The notes under the pieces were generated by a model. That model did not search any database and was not told the origin of the DNA. It saw only the letters and a list, made by a program, of their open reading frames with translations. A stretch of 23,503 nt of DNA from an uncultured Clostridia bacterium (GTDB lineage Bacteria; Bacillota; Clostridia; Oscillospirales; Oscillospiraceae): assembly GCA_937893605.1 (NCBI GenBank), contig CALBGG010000012.1:1-23503 (forward strand), given 5' to 3'. Shown in pieces: positions 8,200 through 14,598 of this stretch (position 1 is its first letter; every line of letters starts with the position of its first letter). The position numbers and the translations under genes were made by a program.

Positions 8200-8800
8200 G
8201 CTCCTCGATCTCCGTTACCGAGACCTCGAAGGCAGTTTTCTCGACCGGCTCGCCGCCGATGAGCTTTATATAGCTGCGGCTTTGTATGCGCCCCTCGAGA
8301 GAAACCGTTGTGCCCGTATCCCAGTAGGAGGCCTCACGCGCTTTGAGCCCCCATGTTATGCACGGCAGATAGTCAGAGCGCCCGTATTTTCGGTTGACGG
8401 CCAGCATCAGATCGCAGATATCTCTGCCCATCGGCGTTACGCGCAGATTCGGCGGCTTGCACAGCGTGCCGGTAAGACGGATAAGATTTACGTCATTGCC
8501 GCCGCAGCGGCAGATATCCTTTGCAAAAACCGTTATGACGAGCTTTGCGCCATCGCCGCTTTTGTTGTTGAAAGATCTCAGCTCGCCCGTGACACAGAGC
8601 TTATCGACATCCGAAGCCTCCACGGCGCTCAGAAGCTCTTCACGCGCAATTATGTTTATAGTGTCCGCCGTGCCGGACAGCCGTGCGACCTCAAGCGGGA
8701 AGGTATAGAAGCTCTTGCCGCGGGATGCGTGCGAAAAAACCGGGGGCGCGGTCATCGCGCCTATAAGCTGTGCAAAATTTGTGCTTGTGTTTTCATCCAT
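8186..8800 (-). CDS. Two-OB-fold single-stranded DNA-binding-like protein
   Basis: A 204-residue protein with two related halves. The second half (about 100-200) contains NLIRLTGTLCKPPNLRVTP, GRDICDLMLAVNRKYGRSDYLPCITWG and a GTTVSLEGRIQSRSY strand, a recognisable SSB/PriB-type OB fold. The first half (about 25-95) has a fainter version, with VARLSGTADTINI and DKLCVTGELRSFNNKS. The family is known in clostridia as a single-stranded DNA-binding protein, distinct from the main Ssb: there is no acidic DDDIPF-type tail, and the end is the short EEIEELTDR-like EIEELTDR. The start is the ATG at 8800 with AGGA eight bases upstream. It converges on lysA with a 14-base overlap, so the two transcripts are antisense at their ends. 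The cellular role (replication, repair or competence) is not visible here. Confidence 0.72.
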   Translation of the reverse strand: MDENTSTNFAQLIGAMTAPPVFSHASRGKSFYTFPLEVARLSGTADTINIIAREELLSAVEASDVDKLCVTGELRSFNNKSGDGAKLVITVFAKDICRCGGNDVNLIRLTGTLCKPPNLRVTPMGRDICDLMLAVNRKYGRSDYLPCITWGLKAREASYWDTGTTVSLEGRIQSRSYIKLIGGEPVEKTAFEVSVTEIEELTDR

Positions 8801-8816
8801 ATATCCATTCCTGTCC

Positions 8817-8844
8817 TTGTCAATGTTTTTTGTTAGAGTATATT
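8817..8844 (+). promoter_or_regulatory. Candidate promoter of deoC
   Basis: TTGTCA (8817-8822), 16 bases, then TATATT (8839-8844), about 75 bases above the deoC start. It is one base short of the optimal spacing, so it is a moderate call. Confidence 0.5.
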
Positions 8845-8919
8845 AAGGATAAACGCTTGAATATGCCGCCGGAATGAAATATAATGGTGTCAACATTATT
8901 ACTGAAAGGGATAAAACTT

Positions 8920-9612
8920 ATGGATATAAAAGAACTTCTCGCTTACTGCGACCATACTCTGCTGCGTGTCGACTGCACCGAGGCCGAGATCAGAAAGCTC
9001 TGCGACCAGGCGATAAAATACGGCTGCGCATCGGTATGCATCCCGCCATGCCACGTTCCCGGCGCAAAGCGCTATGTCGGAGACAGGATGAAAATATGCA
9101 CCGTTATAGGCTTTCCGAACGGCTATATGTCCACGGCCGCAAAAGCCTTTGAAACTGCCGACGCCGTGGCAAACGGCGCAGATGAGATCGACATGGTCAT
9201 CAATCTCTCCATGGTCAAGGATGGCTGCTGGGAGGATGTCGCCGAGGATATAAAGGCCGTGCGCCGCTCCTGCCTCGGCAAGGTCCTCAAGGTAATAATC
9301 GAGTGCTGCCTGCTGACGGATGAGGAGAAAATGCGCCTGTGTACCATAGTGTCAGAGTGCGGCGCCGATTTCATAAAAACCTCGACCGGCTTCAGCAAGG
9401 GCGGCGCCACGCGCCACGATGTTGAGCTTCTGCGCCGCTGCAGCCCGGACAGCCTTCAGGTCAAGGCGGCCGGAGGAATCGCCTCGCTCAAGGATGCGGA
9501 GGACTTCATCGCCCTCGGCGCTACCCGCCTCGGCACGAGCCGAATAGTCAAGCTCGCAATGGAGCTTGAGCATGAGAGCGCCGGGAACTCTGCCGACGGC
9601 GAAAGCTACTGA
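8920..9612 (+). CDS. deoC: Deoxyribose-phosphate aldolase
   Basis: A 230-residue class I aldolase that splits 2-deoxyribose-5-phosphate into glyceraldehyde-3-phosphate and acetaldehyde in deoxynucleoside breakdown. The expected residues are visible: D91 in ADEIDMVIN, the Schiff-base lysine K153 in FIKTSTGF, and K182 in VKAAGGI. The start is the ATG at 8920 (MDIKELLAYCDHTLL); the in-frame ATG at 8884 would add twelve non-conserved residues, and GAAAGGG sits properly before 8920. The next gene begins 17 bases after its stop. No other deo or nucleoside-uptake genes are nearby. Confidence 0.95.
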   Translation: MDIKELLAYCDHTLLRVDCTEAEIRKLCDQAIKYGCASVCIPPCHVPGAKRYVGDRMKICTVIGFPNGYMSTAAKAFETADAVANGADEIDMVINLSMVKDGCWEDVAEDIKAVRRSCLGKVLKVIIECCLLTDEEKMRLCTIVSECGADFIKTSTGFSKGGATRHDVELLRRCSPDSLQVKAAGGIASLKDAEDFIALGATRLGTSRIVKLAMELEHESAGNSADGESY

Positions 9613-9629
9613 GAAGGGGCGGTGCGCAA

Positions 9630-9812
9630 ATGCGTAAGCCGGGCAGAGCGCTCAGTATAATCGGTCTTATCATATCGGCGGCGCTGCTGGCCGTCGGATC
9701 ATATTTTATCGCTCCGCGCTCGCAGAGCTGGGCAAGCATATGGAGCGTGTTCACGGGCAGCGCGGCGGCATATTTTGCTTATTACGCTTTTCATAAGAAA
9801 AGCGATGATTAA
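9630..9812 (+). CDS. Small two-helix membrane protein, unknown function
   Basis: A 60-residue protein with two hydrophobic stretches (about 8-27 and 37-54), a basic N-terminus (MRKPGR) and a charged tail (HKKSDD). GAAGGGGCGG precedes the ATG. It follows deoC by 17 bases and probably shares its transcript. I do not recognise a family. Confidence 0.65.
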   Translation: MRKPGRALSIIGLIISAALLAVGSYFIAPRSQSWASIWSVFTGSAAAYFAYYAFHKKSDD

Positions 9813-9817
9813 AACGC

Positions 9818-9843
9818 TCACGGCGGAGATATCTCCGCCGTGA
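9818..9843 (+). terminator. Perfect 26-base palindrome, possible terminator of the deoC transcript
   Basis: An uninterrupted inverted repeat centred between 9830 and 9831 that can fold into an 11-pair stem with an ATAT loop. It begins five bases after the small membrane gene. Only ATTAT follows instead of a U-run, so it may be a weak terminator or a protein-binding palindrome. Confidence 0.4.
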
Positions 9844-9860
9844 ATTATCGAAAAAGGGTA

Positions 9861-9889
9861 TTGACAATCAGCGTGAGGGCTGATATATT
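9861..9889 (+). promoter_or_regulatory. Sigma-A promoter of infC-rpmI-rplT
   Basis: TTGACA (9861-9866), exactly 17 bases, TATATT (9884-9889). It is the only strong promoter ahead of infC and starts a leader of roughly 140 bases. Confidence 0.87.
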
Positions 9890-9895
9890 AATAAA

Positions 9896-10020
9896 GCTGA
9901 AAACAAAGTAGGTACGGCATCCCCGACCTCACCGGGCCGCAAAAGGCGCGCCCCGGTAAATAGCATCGTCCCGAACGGGGCTTTGTTTGCGCGGATGCTG
10001 TCAGGCATCCGTTTTTTGCA
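9896..10020 (+). promoter_or_regulatory. Structured infC leader, L20-leader-type transcription attenuator
   Basis: The leader lies between the promoter and infC. AAACAAAG (9901-9908) is fully complementary to CTTTGTTT (9981-9988), closing a domain that contains an ACCGGG/CCCGGT-type stem and a CCC-GAAC-GGG hairpin (about 9969-9980). An intrinsic terminator follows at 9992-10017. CGGCATCC (9915-9922) can pair with GGATGCTG (9993-10000), the 5' arm of that terminator, which would make an antiterminator. Known biology: in Firmicutes this operon is controlled by L20 binding its own leader and causing premature termination. I infer the same control here; it was not matched to a covariance model. 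Confidence 0.75.
9992..10017 (+). terminator. Attenuator terminator in the infC leader
   Basis: The stem CGGATGC (9992-9998) pairs with GCATCCG (10005-10011) around a six-base loop and is followed by six T (10012-10017). It ends eight bases before the infC ribosome binding site. Confidence 0.85.
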
Positions 10021-10038
10021 TTATGGAGGTGTTTTACA

Positions 10039-10635
10039 ATCGCAAGCGTGAATCATGAGATCAATGAAGAGATCCTCGACAAGGAAATACGCGTTATCGG
10101 TGACGACGGCGAGCAGCTTGGAATAATGTCCGCGGAGGCCGCCATGAAAATTGCGGAGGAGAAGGAGCTTGACCTGGTCAAGATATCCCCTATGGCAAAG
10201 CCCCCCGTCTGCAAGATCATGGACTACGGCAAGTACCGCTTTGAGCAGTCCAAGCGCGAAAAGGAAGCCAAGAAGAACCAGCGCGTCATGGAGGTCAAGG
10301 AGATCCGCATGTCCCCCGGCATCGGCGAGAACGACCTGAACACCAAGCTCAAGAGCGCGCTCAAGTTCCTTGCTGACGGAGACAGGGTCAAGGTCTCGAT
10401 CCGCTTCCGCGGCAGAGAAATGGCGCACACTCATTTGGGTGAGGTCATCCTGCGCGACTTCGCTGCAAAATGCGAAGAGGTTGCAAACCTTGATAAGGCT
10501 CCCAAGCTCGAAGGGCGCAACATGTCCATGTTCCTGTCGCCGAAGTCTGCCGCGGCAGTCAAGAAGGCGCAGAAGGAAGCCGCCAAAAAGCAGGCCGAGG
10601 CTGAGGCCGCTGCAAAGGCGGGGGAAAACAAGTGA
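10039..10635 (+). CDS. infC: Translation initiation factor IF-3, probable ATC start
   Basis: A 198-residue initiation factor that binds the 30S subunit and checks initiator tRNA and start codon. It shows the N-domain opening NHEINEEILDKEIRVIGDDGEQLG, the linker VCKIMDYGKYRFEQSKREKE, and the C-domain EIRMSPGIGENDLNTKL and GDRVKVSIRFRGREM. An Ala/Lys-rich tail follows from about residue 180. GGAGGT (10025-10030) sits eight bases before an in-frame ATC (10039-10041). The first in-frame conventional start, GTG at 10048, is 17 bases away and too far. Known biology: infC commonly uses a rare AUU-type start, which allows IF3 to repress itself. I therefore place the start at ATC. It is first in the operon with rpmI and rplT. 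Confidence 0.93.
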   Translation: MASVNHEINEEILDKEIRVIGDDGEQLGIMSAEAAMKIAEEKELDLVKISPMAKPPVCKIMDYGKYRFEQSKREKEAKKNQRVMEVKEIRMSPGIGENDLNTKLKSALKFLADGDRVKVSIRFRGREMAHTHLGEVILRDFAAKCEEVANLDKAPKLEGRNMSMFLSPKSAAAVKKAQKEAAKKQAEAEAAAKAGENK

Positions 10636-10692
10636 TAGGTTATTACAGACAGAAATTCTGATAATAGCAGCATACGGAAGGAGAAAACAACT

Positions 10693-10890
10693 ATGCCTAA
10701 ACTTAAGACCCATAGCGGTGCTAAGAAGAGATTCAATCTCACCAAGACCGGTAAAGTAAAGCGCGCACATGCGTTCAAGAGCCATATCCTCACCAAGAAG
10801 GACACCAAGCGCTGCCGTCGCCTGCGTTCCGGCGCTATCGCCGACGTTACCAACGAGGCAACCATCAAAAAGATGATCCCTTATAAATAA
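10693..10890 (+). CDS. rpmI: 50S ribosomal protein L35
   Basis: A 65-residue, very basic ribosomal protein with the typical opening MPKLKTHSGAKKRFNLT and the tail SGAIADVTNEATIKKMIPYK. AAGGAG stands upstream of the ATG. It lies between infC (57-base gap) and rplT (35-base gap) in the standard operon order. Confidence 0.97.
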   Translation: MPKLKTHSGAKKRFNLTKTGKVKRAHAFKSHILTKKDTKRCRRLRSGAIADVTNEATIKKMIPYK

Positions 10891-10925
10891 TAAGGGCTGA
10901 CTGTTACTGATAGGAGGAATTACAA

Positions 10926-11279
10926 ATGGCAAGAGTTAAGGGCGCAATGATGACCCGTAAACATAGAAATAAGATCCTTGGCCTGGCAAAGGGCTACTGG
11001 GGCAACAAGTCCCGCCACTACAAGATGGCTCAGGAGCAGATGATGAAGTCCGGCCGCTACGCATACGTCGGCCGCAAGCAGAAAAAGCGCGACTTCCGTC
11101 AGCTGTGGATCACCCGTATCAGCGCGGCATGCAAGGCAAACGGTATGAACTACTCCACCTTCATGCACGGCCTGAAGCTCGCCGGCATCGACATGAACCG
11201 CAAGATGCTGTCCGAGACCGCCATCCACGATCCCGCCGCTTTCACCGCCCTGTGCGAGAAGGCAAAGGCCGCAAAGTAA
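10926..11279 (+). CDS. rplT: 50S ribosomal protein L20
   Basis: A 117-residue ribosomal protein needed for early 50S assembly and the usual repressor of this operon. It begins MARVKGAMMTRKHRNKILGLAKGYWG and has the RKQKKRDFRQLWITRI helix and the NYSTFMHGLKLAGIDMNRKML segment. The start has AGGAGG nearby. A strong terminator follows 15 bases after the stop. Confidence 0.98.
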   Translation: MARVKGAMMTRKHRNKILGLAKGYWGNKSRHYKMAQEQMMKSGRYAYVGRKQKKRDFRQLWITRISAACKANGMNYSTFMHGLKLAGIDMNRKMLSETAIHDPAAFTALCEKAKAAK

Positions 11280-11294
11280 TTAATACATGAAAGA

Positions 11295-11332
11295 ACGGCA
11301 TTCGGCTATTCGGCCGAGTGCCGTCGGTTTTT
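11295..11332 (+). terminator. Terminator of infC-rpmI-rplT
   Basis: A 12-pair stem, ACGGCATTCGGC against GCCGAGTGCCGT (one G-U pair), with a six-base loop, then CGG and five T. Confidence 0.88.
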
Positions 11333-11335
11333 ATT

Positions 11336-11455
11336 ATGCTTGAAAGCTATAATGAATTTTTGAAACGGGGTATTGACCTTGCACCGCTCGGCATTGAGCG
11401 AACGGATGACCAAAGCGGCTATTTTTGCACACCGAAGGGGGCGCGGATCGTATGA
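11336..11455 (+). pseudogene. Apparent remnant of a hypothetical protein gene
   Basis: A 39-codon frame starts in the T-run of the rplT terminator: MLESYNEFLKRGIDLAPLGI followed by ERTDDQSGYFCTPKGARIV and a stop. It has no ribosome binding site and no room for a promoter. The SGYFCTPKGARI stretch reads like the start of a real clostridial hypothetical protein (from memory of the family, not searched). The other frame stays open from about 11451 to 11528 (YDIPPDCAGVISSPDG), which suggests a shift or deletion. The rest of the 11280-11582 gap holds only the two terminators. It could also be chance. Confidence 0.4.
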
Positions 11456-11546
11456 TATCCCACCGGACTGTGCGGGAGTAATAAGCAGCCCCGACGGCCC
11501 AATGTTTTCTGTGAAAAAACAAAAATGAGCTTATTATTTTAGCATC

Positions 11547-11584
11547 AAAAAAACTCCGCATACACTGTATGCGGAGCTTTTTTT
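11547..11584. terminator. Bidirectional terminator between the rplT side and the yitT-like gene
   Basis: A ten-pair stem, CTCCGCATAC against GTATGCGGAG, with loop ACT, flanked by seven A on the left and seven T on the right. It therefore works on both strands. It ends the minus-strand LysR-YitT unit, whose stop codon overlaps the T-run. Confidence 0.9.
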
Positions 11585-12239
11585 ACGCATTTTCGGTATC
11601 AGCGGCCTGCTTTGGCTTCCCGGCCTTTTGGATAAAGCCTATAAGCTGGCCGGAGAGAATGACCGTCAAAAGGGAGTAAATGATCTTGTTAAACGGGATA
11701 TACGTCAGCGACAGGGCGAGGACTATGAGGTCCGAGAGCAGATACACCCACTGTATGCCGACCTTGAACAGGTGCGACAGGCTCAGCGCGAGCGAATCGT
11801 CGCCTGTCGGTGCGGAGTTTGCCCTTACGCACAGTCCGACGCCGACACCGATAAACAGCGAGCCGACTATCGCCGCAAGAAGCGGCATCTGCGCTATCTG
11901 CGGCCAAAGCGGGGGAAAACGCTCGAATATCGCGTAGAATACTGAAAAGCCGCCGCCCGCTATGATCGAGTAGGCGATAAATTCCCTGCCCAGCAGCTTA
12001 AAGCCCAGCAGATAGCACGCACCGTTTAGTACAAGGCCGCTTACCGACGGGGAAATGCCGAGCCGGTGCTCGAGCAGCAGCGTAAGGCCGAGAACGCCGC
12101 CCTCGGTCACGCCGGAGATGGAGTGGATGTTGTACAGGCCGAAAGCGAGTATCGCGCTGCCGAGGAGGATACTCAGGCAGTTTTTCGCCTTTAAACGGGG
12201 TAACAATTTTAACAAAACCTTTCTGTTAATTTTTCGCAA
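11583..12239 (-). CDS. YitT/DUF161-family membrane protein
   Basis: A protein of up to 218 residues with about five or six membrane segments. The GVTEGGVLGLTLLLEHRLGI stretch followed by SGLVLNGACYLLGFKLLG is typical of the YitT/YczE group. Later segments are YSIIAGGGFSVFYAIF, PLLAAIVGSLFIGVGVGLCV and VYLLSDLIVLALSLTYIPF. The family has no settled function; roles in transport are only suggested. The DUF2179 cytoplasmic domain found in longer YitT proteins is absent. The first available start is a TTG at 12239, inside the end of the LysR gene (14-base overlap), so translation is probably coupled. A TTG about twelve codons later with AGAAAGG in front is an alternative. It ends at a bidirectional terminator. 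Confidence 0.78.
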   Translation of the reverse strand: MRKINRKVLLKLLPRLKAKNCLSILLGSAILAFGLYNIHSISGVTEGGVLGLTLLLEHRLGISPSVSGLVLNGACYLLGFKLLGREFIAYSIIAGGGFSVFYAIFERFPPLWPQIAQMPLLAAIVGSLFIGVGVGLCVRANSAPTGDDSLALSLSHLFKVGIQWVYLLSDLIVLALSLTYIPFNKIIYSLLTVILSGQLIGFIQKAGKPKQAADTENA

Positions 12240-13107
12240 TGTTTTTTATGATATCCTCCGCGTATCTGACAAAACGCCGCACGGCGGGGGAGGAGCGCTT
12301 GAGATCGTTAAGTGCCATGCCGAAGCTTATGCTCCTTGGCGGGGAGATGGGGATCTTCACGACCTCGCATGGCCAGTTGCGCGTTATAAGCTCGTTCATG
12401 ATGCTTATACCGAGCCCCTTTTCGACCATTTGCAGCGCTGAAAAGCTCTCAACAGTTGAAAAGCGTATATCCGGCTCAATACCGAATTCTTCAAACAGAG
12501 GGATAACGTCATCATCGTGCCCAAAGCCGGGCAGAATGAGCTTTTCGTTGCGGCAAAGCTCAAACGGGAAGCTGTCAAGTCCCGCGCAGGGATGATCCTT
12601 CGGCAGAAGTGCCATCATCCTGTCCTCAGACAGAGGTATCCAGTCATACGGGAACGGCTCACGGTAGCTCGTGAAGGCGATATCGGCGGCCTTTTCGTCC
12701 AGCCATTTTATGACCTCCTGCCGTATGCCCTCAAGCAGGGTGATCTTTATCTGCGGATAGTCGCTCTGAAAGCGGCTTATGACCTCCGGCAGCCAGTGCG
12801 TGGCTATGCTCGAATACGAGGCGATGGTCACGCTGCCTATGAGCAACCCTTTAGTGTCTGCCGCGAGCTGATATATGGTATTCTCACTGTTTAAAAATTC
12901 ACGTATTGCGGGAACGAGCATTTCACCCTCGGCAGTTACCGTGACGCCTTTATTTGTGCGCCGAAGCAGGGGATAGCCGATATCCGCTTCAAGGGCGCTG
13001 ACGAGCTGGCTCACACCCGATGGGGTGTAGCTCAAAAGCTCGGCGGCCTTTGAAAAGCTACCCGTATCTGCCGCGGCCAAAAATGCTCTGCACCTCGCTG
13101 TTTCCAT
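12226..13107 (-). CDS. LysR-family transcriptional regulator
   Basis: A 293-residue regulator. The N-terminal winged helix-turn-helix is METARCRAFLAAADTGSFSKAAELLSYT, written here in two parts: METARCRAFLAAADTG and SFSKAAELLSYTPSGVSQLV, then LEADIGYPLLRRTNKGVTVT. The C-terminal periplasmic-binding-like effector domain starts near residue 90 (GSVTIASYSSIATHWLPEVI). The start is the ATG at 13107 with AAAGGAGAG six bases before it; the longer frame to 13203 runs through the promoter. It overlaps the YitT-family gene and is divergent from a 58-residue membrane peptide. By family habit it may control either neighbour and itself, but the effector is unknown. Confidence 0.92.
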   Translation of the reverse strand: METARCRAFLAAADTGSFSKAAELLSYTPSGVSQLVSALEADIGYPLLRRTNKGVTVTAEGEMLVPAIREFLNSENTIYQLAADTKGLLIGSVTIASYSSIATHWLPEVISRFQSDYPQIKITLLEGIRQEVIKWLDEKAADIAFTSYREPFPYDWIPLSEDRMMALLPKDHPCAGLDSFPFELCRNEKLILPGFGHDDDVIPLFEEFGIEPDIRFSTVESFSALQMVEKGLGISIMNELITRNWPCEVVKIPISPPRSISFGMALNDLKRSSPAVRRFVRYAEDIIKNIAKN

Positions 13108-13174
13108 GACGCTCTCCTTTAAGCAATACTTAAAGCTGCCATAACGATCAACAGCTTTACTTTTCTTGCGATAT

Positions 13175-13203
13175 ATTCTACAATACAGACAGTAAGAAAT
13201 CAA
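13175..13203 (-). promoter_or_regulatory. Promoter of the LysR-YitT unit
   Basis: On the minus strand TTGATT (13203-13198), 17 bases, TAGAAT (13180-13175), about 70 bases above the LysR start. Confidence 0.65.
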
Positions 13204-13282
13204 GCACTATTCAGGGCCCGAATATAATTGAGTTCTTCTGAAGATAATTAATAATAATTGAAATTATATCGGAGGAATAGTT

Positions 13283-13459
13283 ATGAAAAAGACCACACTT
13301 TTTGCACTGGCGGTTATCGTATGTCTCGTCGGAGCAGTTGTTTCAAGCTACTGCATGGCAGCATTCACAGCGAGCGAAGCGGTGTTCGGTGTGCTTGCCG
13401 TTGTTTTCGCCATCGGCTTCACGCTGTTTGTGAACAGGCTCACCAACGCCGTGAGATAA
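13283..13459 (+). CDS. 58-residue two-helix membrane peptide, unknown function
   Basis: A small gene with a strong GGAGG seven to eight bases before its ATG. It begins MKKTTLFALAVIVCLVGAVV and continues SSYCMAAFTASEAVFGVLAV, with hydrophobic stretches at about 5-26 and 31-50 and the end NRLTNAVR. A possible promoter is TTGAGT at 13228 with TAATAA at 13252. It stands alone between the divergent LysR gene and a good terminator, which favours a real transcript. I recognise no family. Confidence 0.65.
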   Translation: MKKTTLFALAVIVCLVGAVVSSYCMAAFTASEAVFGVLAVVFAIGFTLFVNRLTNAVR

Positions 13460-13495
13460 GGCCATAGCTTATGTGAAAAATATAAACTTATAGAT

Positions 13496-13532
13496 ATCCG
13501 ACCTTGCTGAGATGCGGCAGGGTCGGATTTTT
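13496..13532 (+). terminator. Terminator after the 58-residue peptide gene
   Basis: ATCCGACC (13496-13503) pairs with GGTCGGAT (13521-13528), extended by TTGC/GCAG, followed by a run of five T. No comparable T-run exists on the minus side. Confidence 0.82.
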
Positions 13533-13537
13533 CTGAT

Positions 13538-14356
13538 CTACAATTTGTGCATGACGCCCAATTGATAAAACGCAACGGCGCTCGCAGCGGCGACGTTTAA
13601 CGAGTCCACTCCGTGCGACATAGGGATGCGCAGCGTGTAGTCGCATCCCGCGACGGTCTCTGCCGCAAGCCCGTCGCCCTCTGTTCCGAGGACTACGGCG
13701 AGCTTTTCTTCCTTTGCCGGAGCAGGATCGTATATCGGCAGGGACTTATCCGTCAGCGCCATTGCGGCGGTCTTAAAGCCGAGGGAGGAAAGCTCCTGCA
13801 TCCAATCCGCGCCGAGATACGTCCACGGCACCTGGAACACAGTGCCCATGCTGACTCTCACCGCACGGCGGTACAGCGGATCGCTGCCCTCGGCCGTCAG
13901 CAGCACGGCGTCCATGCCCAGCGCCGCTGCCGAGCGGAAGATCGCGCCGATGTTGGTCGGGTTCATCACATTTTCCAGAACCGCTATGCGCCTTGCGCCG
14001 CGGCAGACCTCCTCAATGCTGCGCAGCTTAGGGCGCAGCATTGCGCACAGCATGCCGCGGGTAAGGTGGAAGCCCGTAAGCTGTGTGAGCACCTCAAGCC
14101 CGGCTGTGTAAACATTTATGTTCTCTGGGCAGCGCGAAAGAAGCTCCTTTGCCTTGCCGACTGAGTGCTTCGTTTCCATCAAAAACGACAGCGGCACACA
14201 GCCCGCGTCCAGCGCGCGCTCTATGACCATTGGGCTTTCGGCGATAAACATCGCGTTTTCCGGGTCGCGCCTGCACAGCAGCTGATTCTCCGTAAGGCGC
14301 GCATAGACATCCAGCTCCGGCGCGTCAAAGTCATGTATCTCGATAAAATTTGCCAT
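13538..14356 (-). CDS. SpoU/TrmH-family RNA 2'-O-methyltransferase
   Basis: A 272-residue SPOUT enzyme that moves a methyl group from S-adenosylmethionine to a ribose 2'-OH in tRNA or rRNA. The N-terminal part (about 15-105) is the substrate-binding domain found in TrmH/RlmB-like proteins. The trefoil-knot motifs are VMNPTNIGAIFRSAAALG (130-147, with catalytic-type R141), LGTEGDGL (223-230) and IPMSHGVDSLNVAAASAVAF (244-263). The start is the ATG at 14356 with GGAGAA eight bases upstream; the longer frame runs back through a terminator and the tRNA. It follows tRNA-Leu on the same strand. The target nucleotide is unknown. Confidence 0.92.
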   Translation of the reverse strand: MANFIEIHDFDAPELDVYARLTENQLLCRRDPENAMFIAESPMVIERALDAGCVPLSFLMETKHSVGKAKELLSRCPENINVYTAGLEVLTQLTGFHLTRGMLCAMLRPKLRSIEEVCRGARRIAVLENVMNPTNIGAIFRSAAALGMDAVLLTAEGSDPLYRRAVRVSMGTVFQVPWTYLGADWMQELSSLGFKTAAMALTDKSLPIYDPAPAKEEKLAVVLGTEGDGLAAETVAGCDYTLRIPMSHGVDSLNVAAASAVAFYQLGVMHKL

Positions 14357-14377
14357 AAAAACGATTCTCCGAATAAG

Positions 14378-14411
14378 AAAAAACGGAGCAAGCCTTACAT
14401 AGCTTGCTCCG
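14378..14411 (-). terminator. Terminator between tRNA-Leu and the RNA methyltransferase
   Basis: Reading the minus strand, CGGAGCAAGC (14411-14402) pairs with GCTTGCTCCG (14393-14384) around an eight-base loop, followed by six T (14383-14378). It lies between the tRNA 3' end and the methyltransferase start, only 22 bases from the latter. Confidence 0.87.
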
Positions 14412-14414
14412 AAA

Positions 14415-14500
14415 TGGTGCCGGTGGCCGGACTCGAACCGGCACGACGCAAGCATCAGAGGATTTTAAGTCCGCCGTGTCTACCATTCCACCACACCGGC
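14415..14500 (-). tRNA. tRNA-Leu (anticodon TAA)
   Basis: The acceptor stem is GCCGGTG/CACCGGC with discriminator A and an encoded CCA. The D arm is TGGTGGAATGGTAGACAC-like. The anticodon loop is CTTAAAA (14469-14463), giving anticodon TAA. There is a long variable arm, as expected for leucine, and a T arm GCCGG-TTCGAGT-CCGGC. It reads UUA (and UUG), the codon class that appears in the TTATGTAAAC words. Confidence 0.96.
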
Positions 14501-14512
14501 AAATACCCGGTT

Positions 14513-14541
14513 ATTTTATCATTGCACAGCCGAATTGTCAA
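14513..14541 (-). promoter_or_regulatory. Promoter of tRNA-Leu
   Basis: TTGACA (14541-14536), 17 bases, TAAAAT (14518-14513), with the tRNA 5' end 13 bases further. It has the same -10 as the tRNA-Ala promoter. Confidence 0.87.
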
Positions 14542-14598
14542 TAATTCCGAACACCGGGGACATCCCTGCGGGCATAAAATGCAGGGAGGTGAGGCAAA

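Noticed and set aside
8818..8823. TTGACA on the minus strand as the -35 of the SSB-like gene
   Set aside because: It lies only about 18 bases from the start codon, so the -10 would fall on the ribosome binding site and start codon.
10021..10932. A 303-codon minus-strand frame over infC and rpmI
   Set aside because: It spans two certain ribosomal-operon genes plus their leader and has no promoter or domain.
13258..13467. A 69-codon plus frame over the small membrane peptide gene
   Set aside because: The overlapping 58-codon frame at 13283 has the well-spaced GGAGG and a proper membrane-protein composition; the longer frame has neither.
14357..14455. Longer N-terminus for the SpoU/TrmH methyltransferase
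   Set aside because: The extension would translate a terminator and half of tRNA-Leu.
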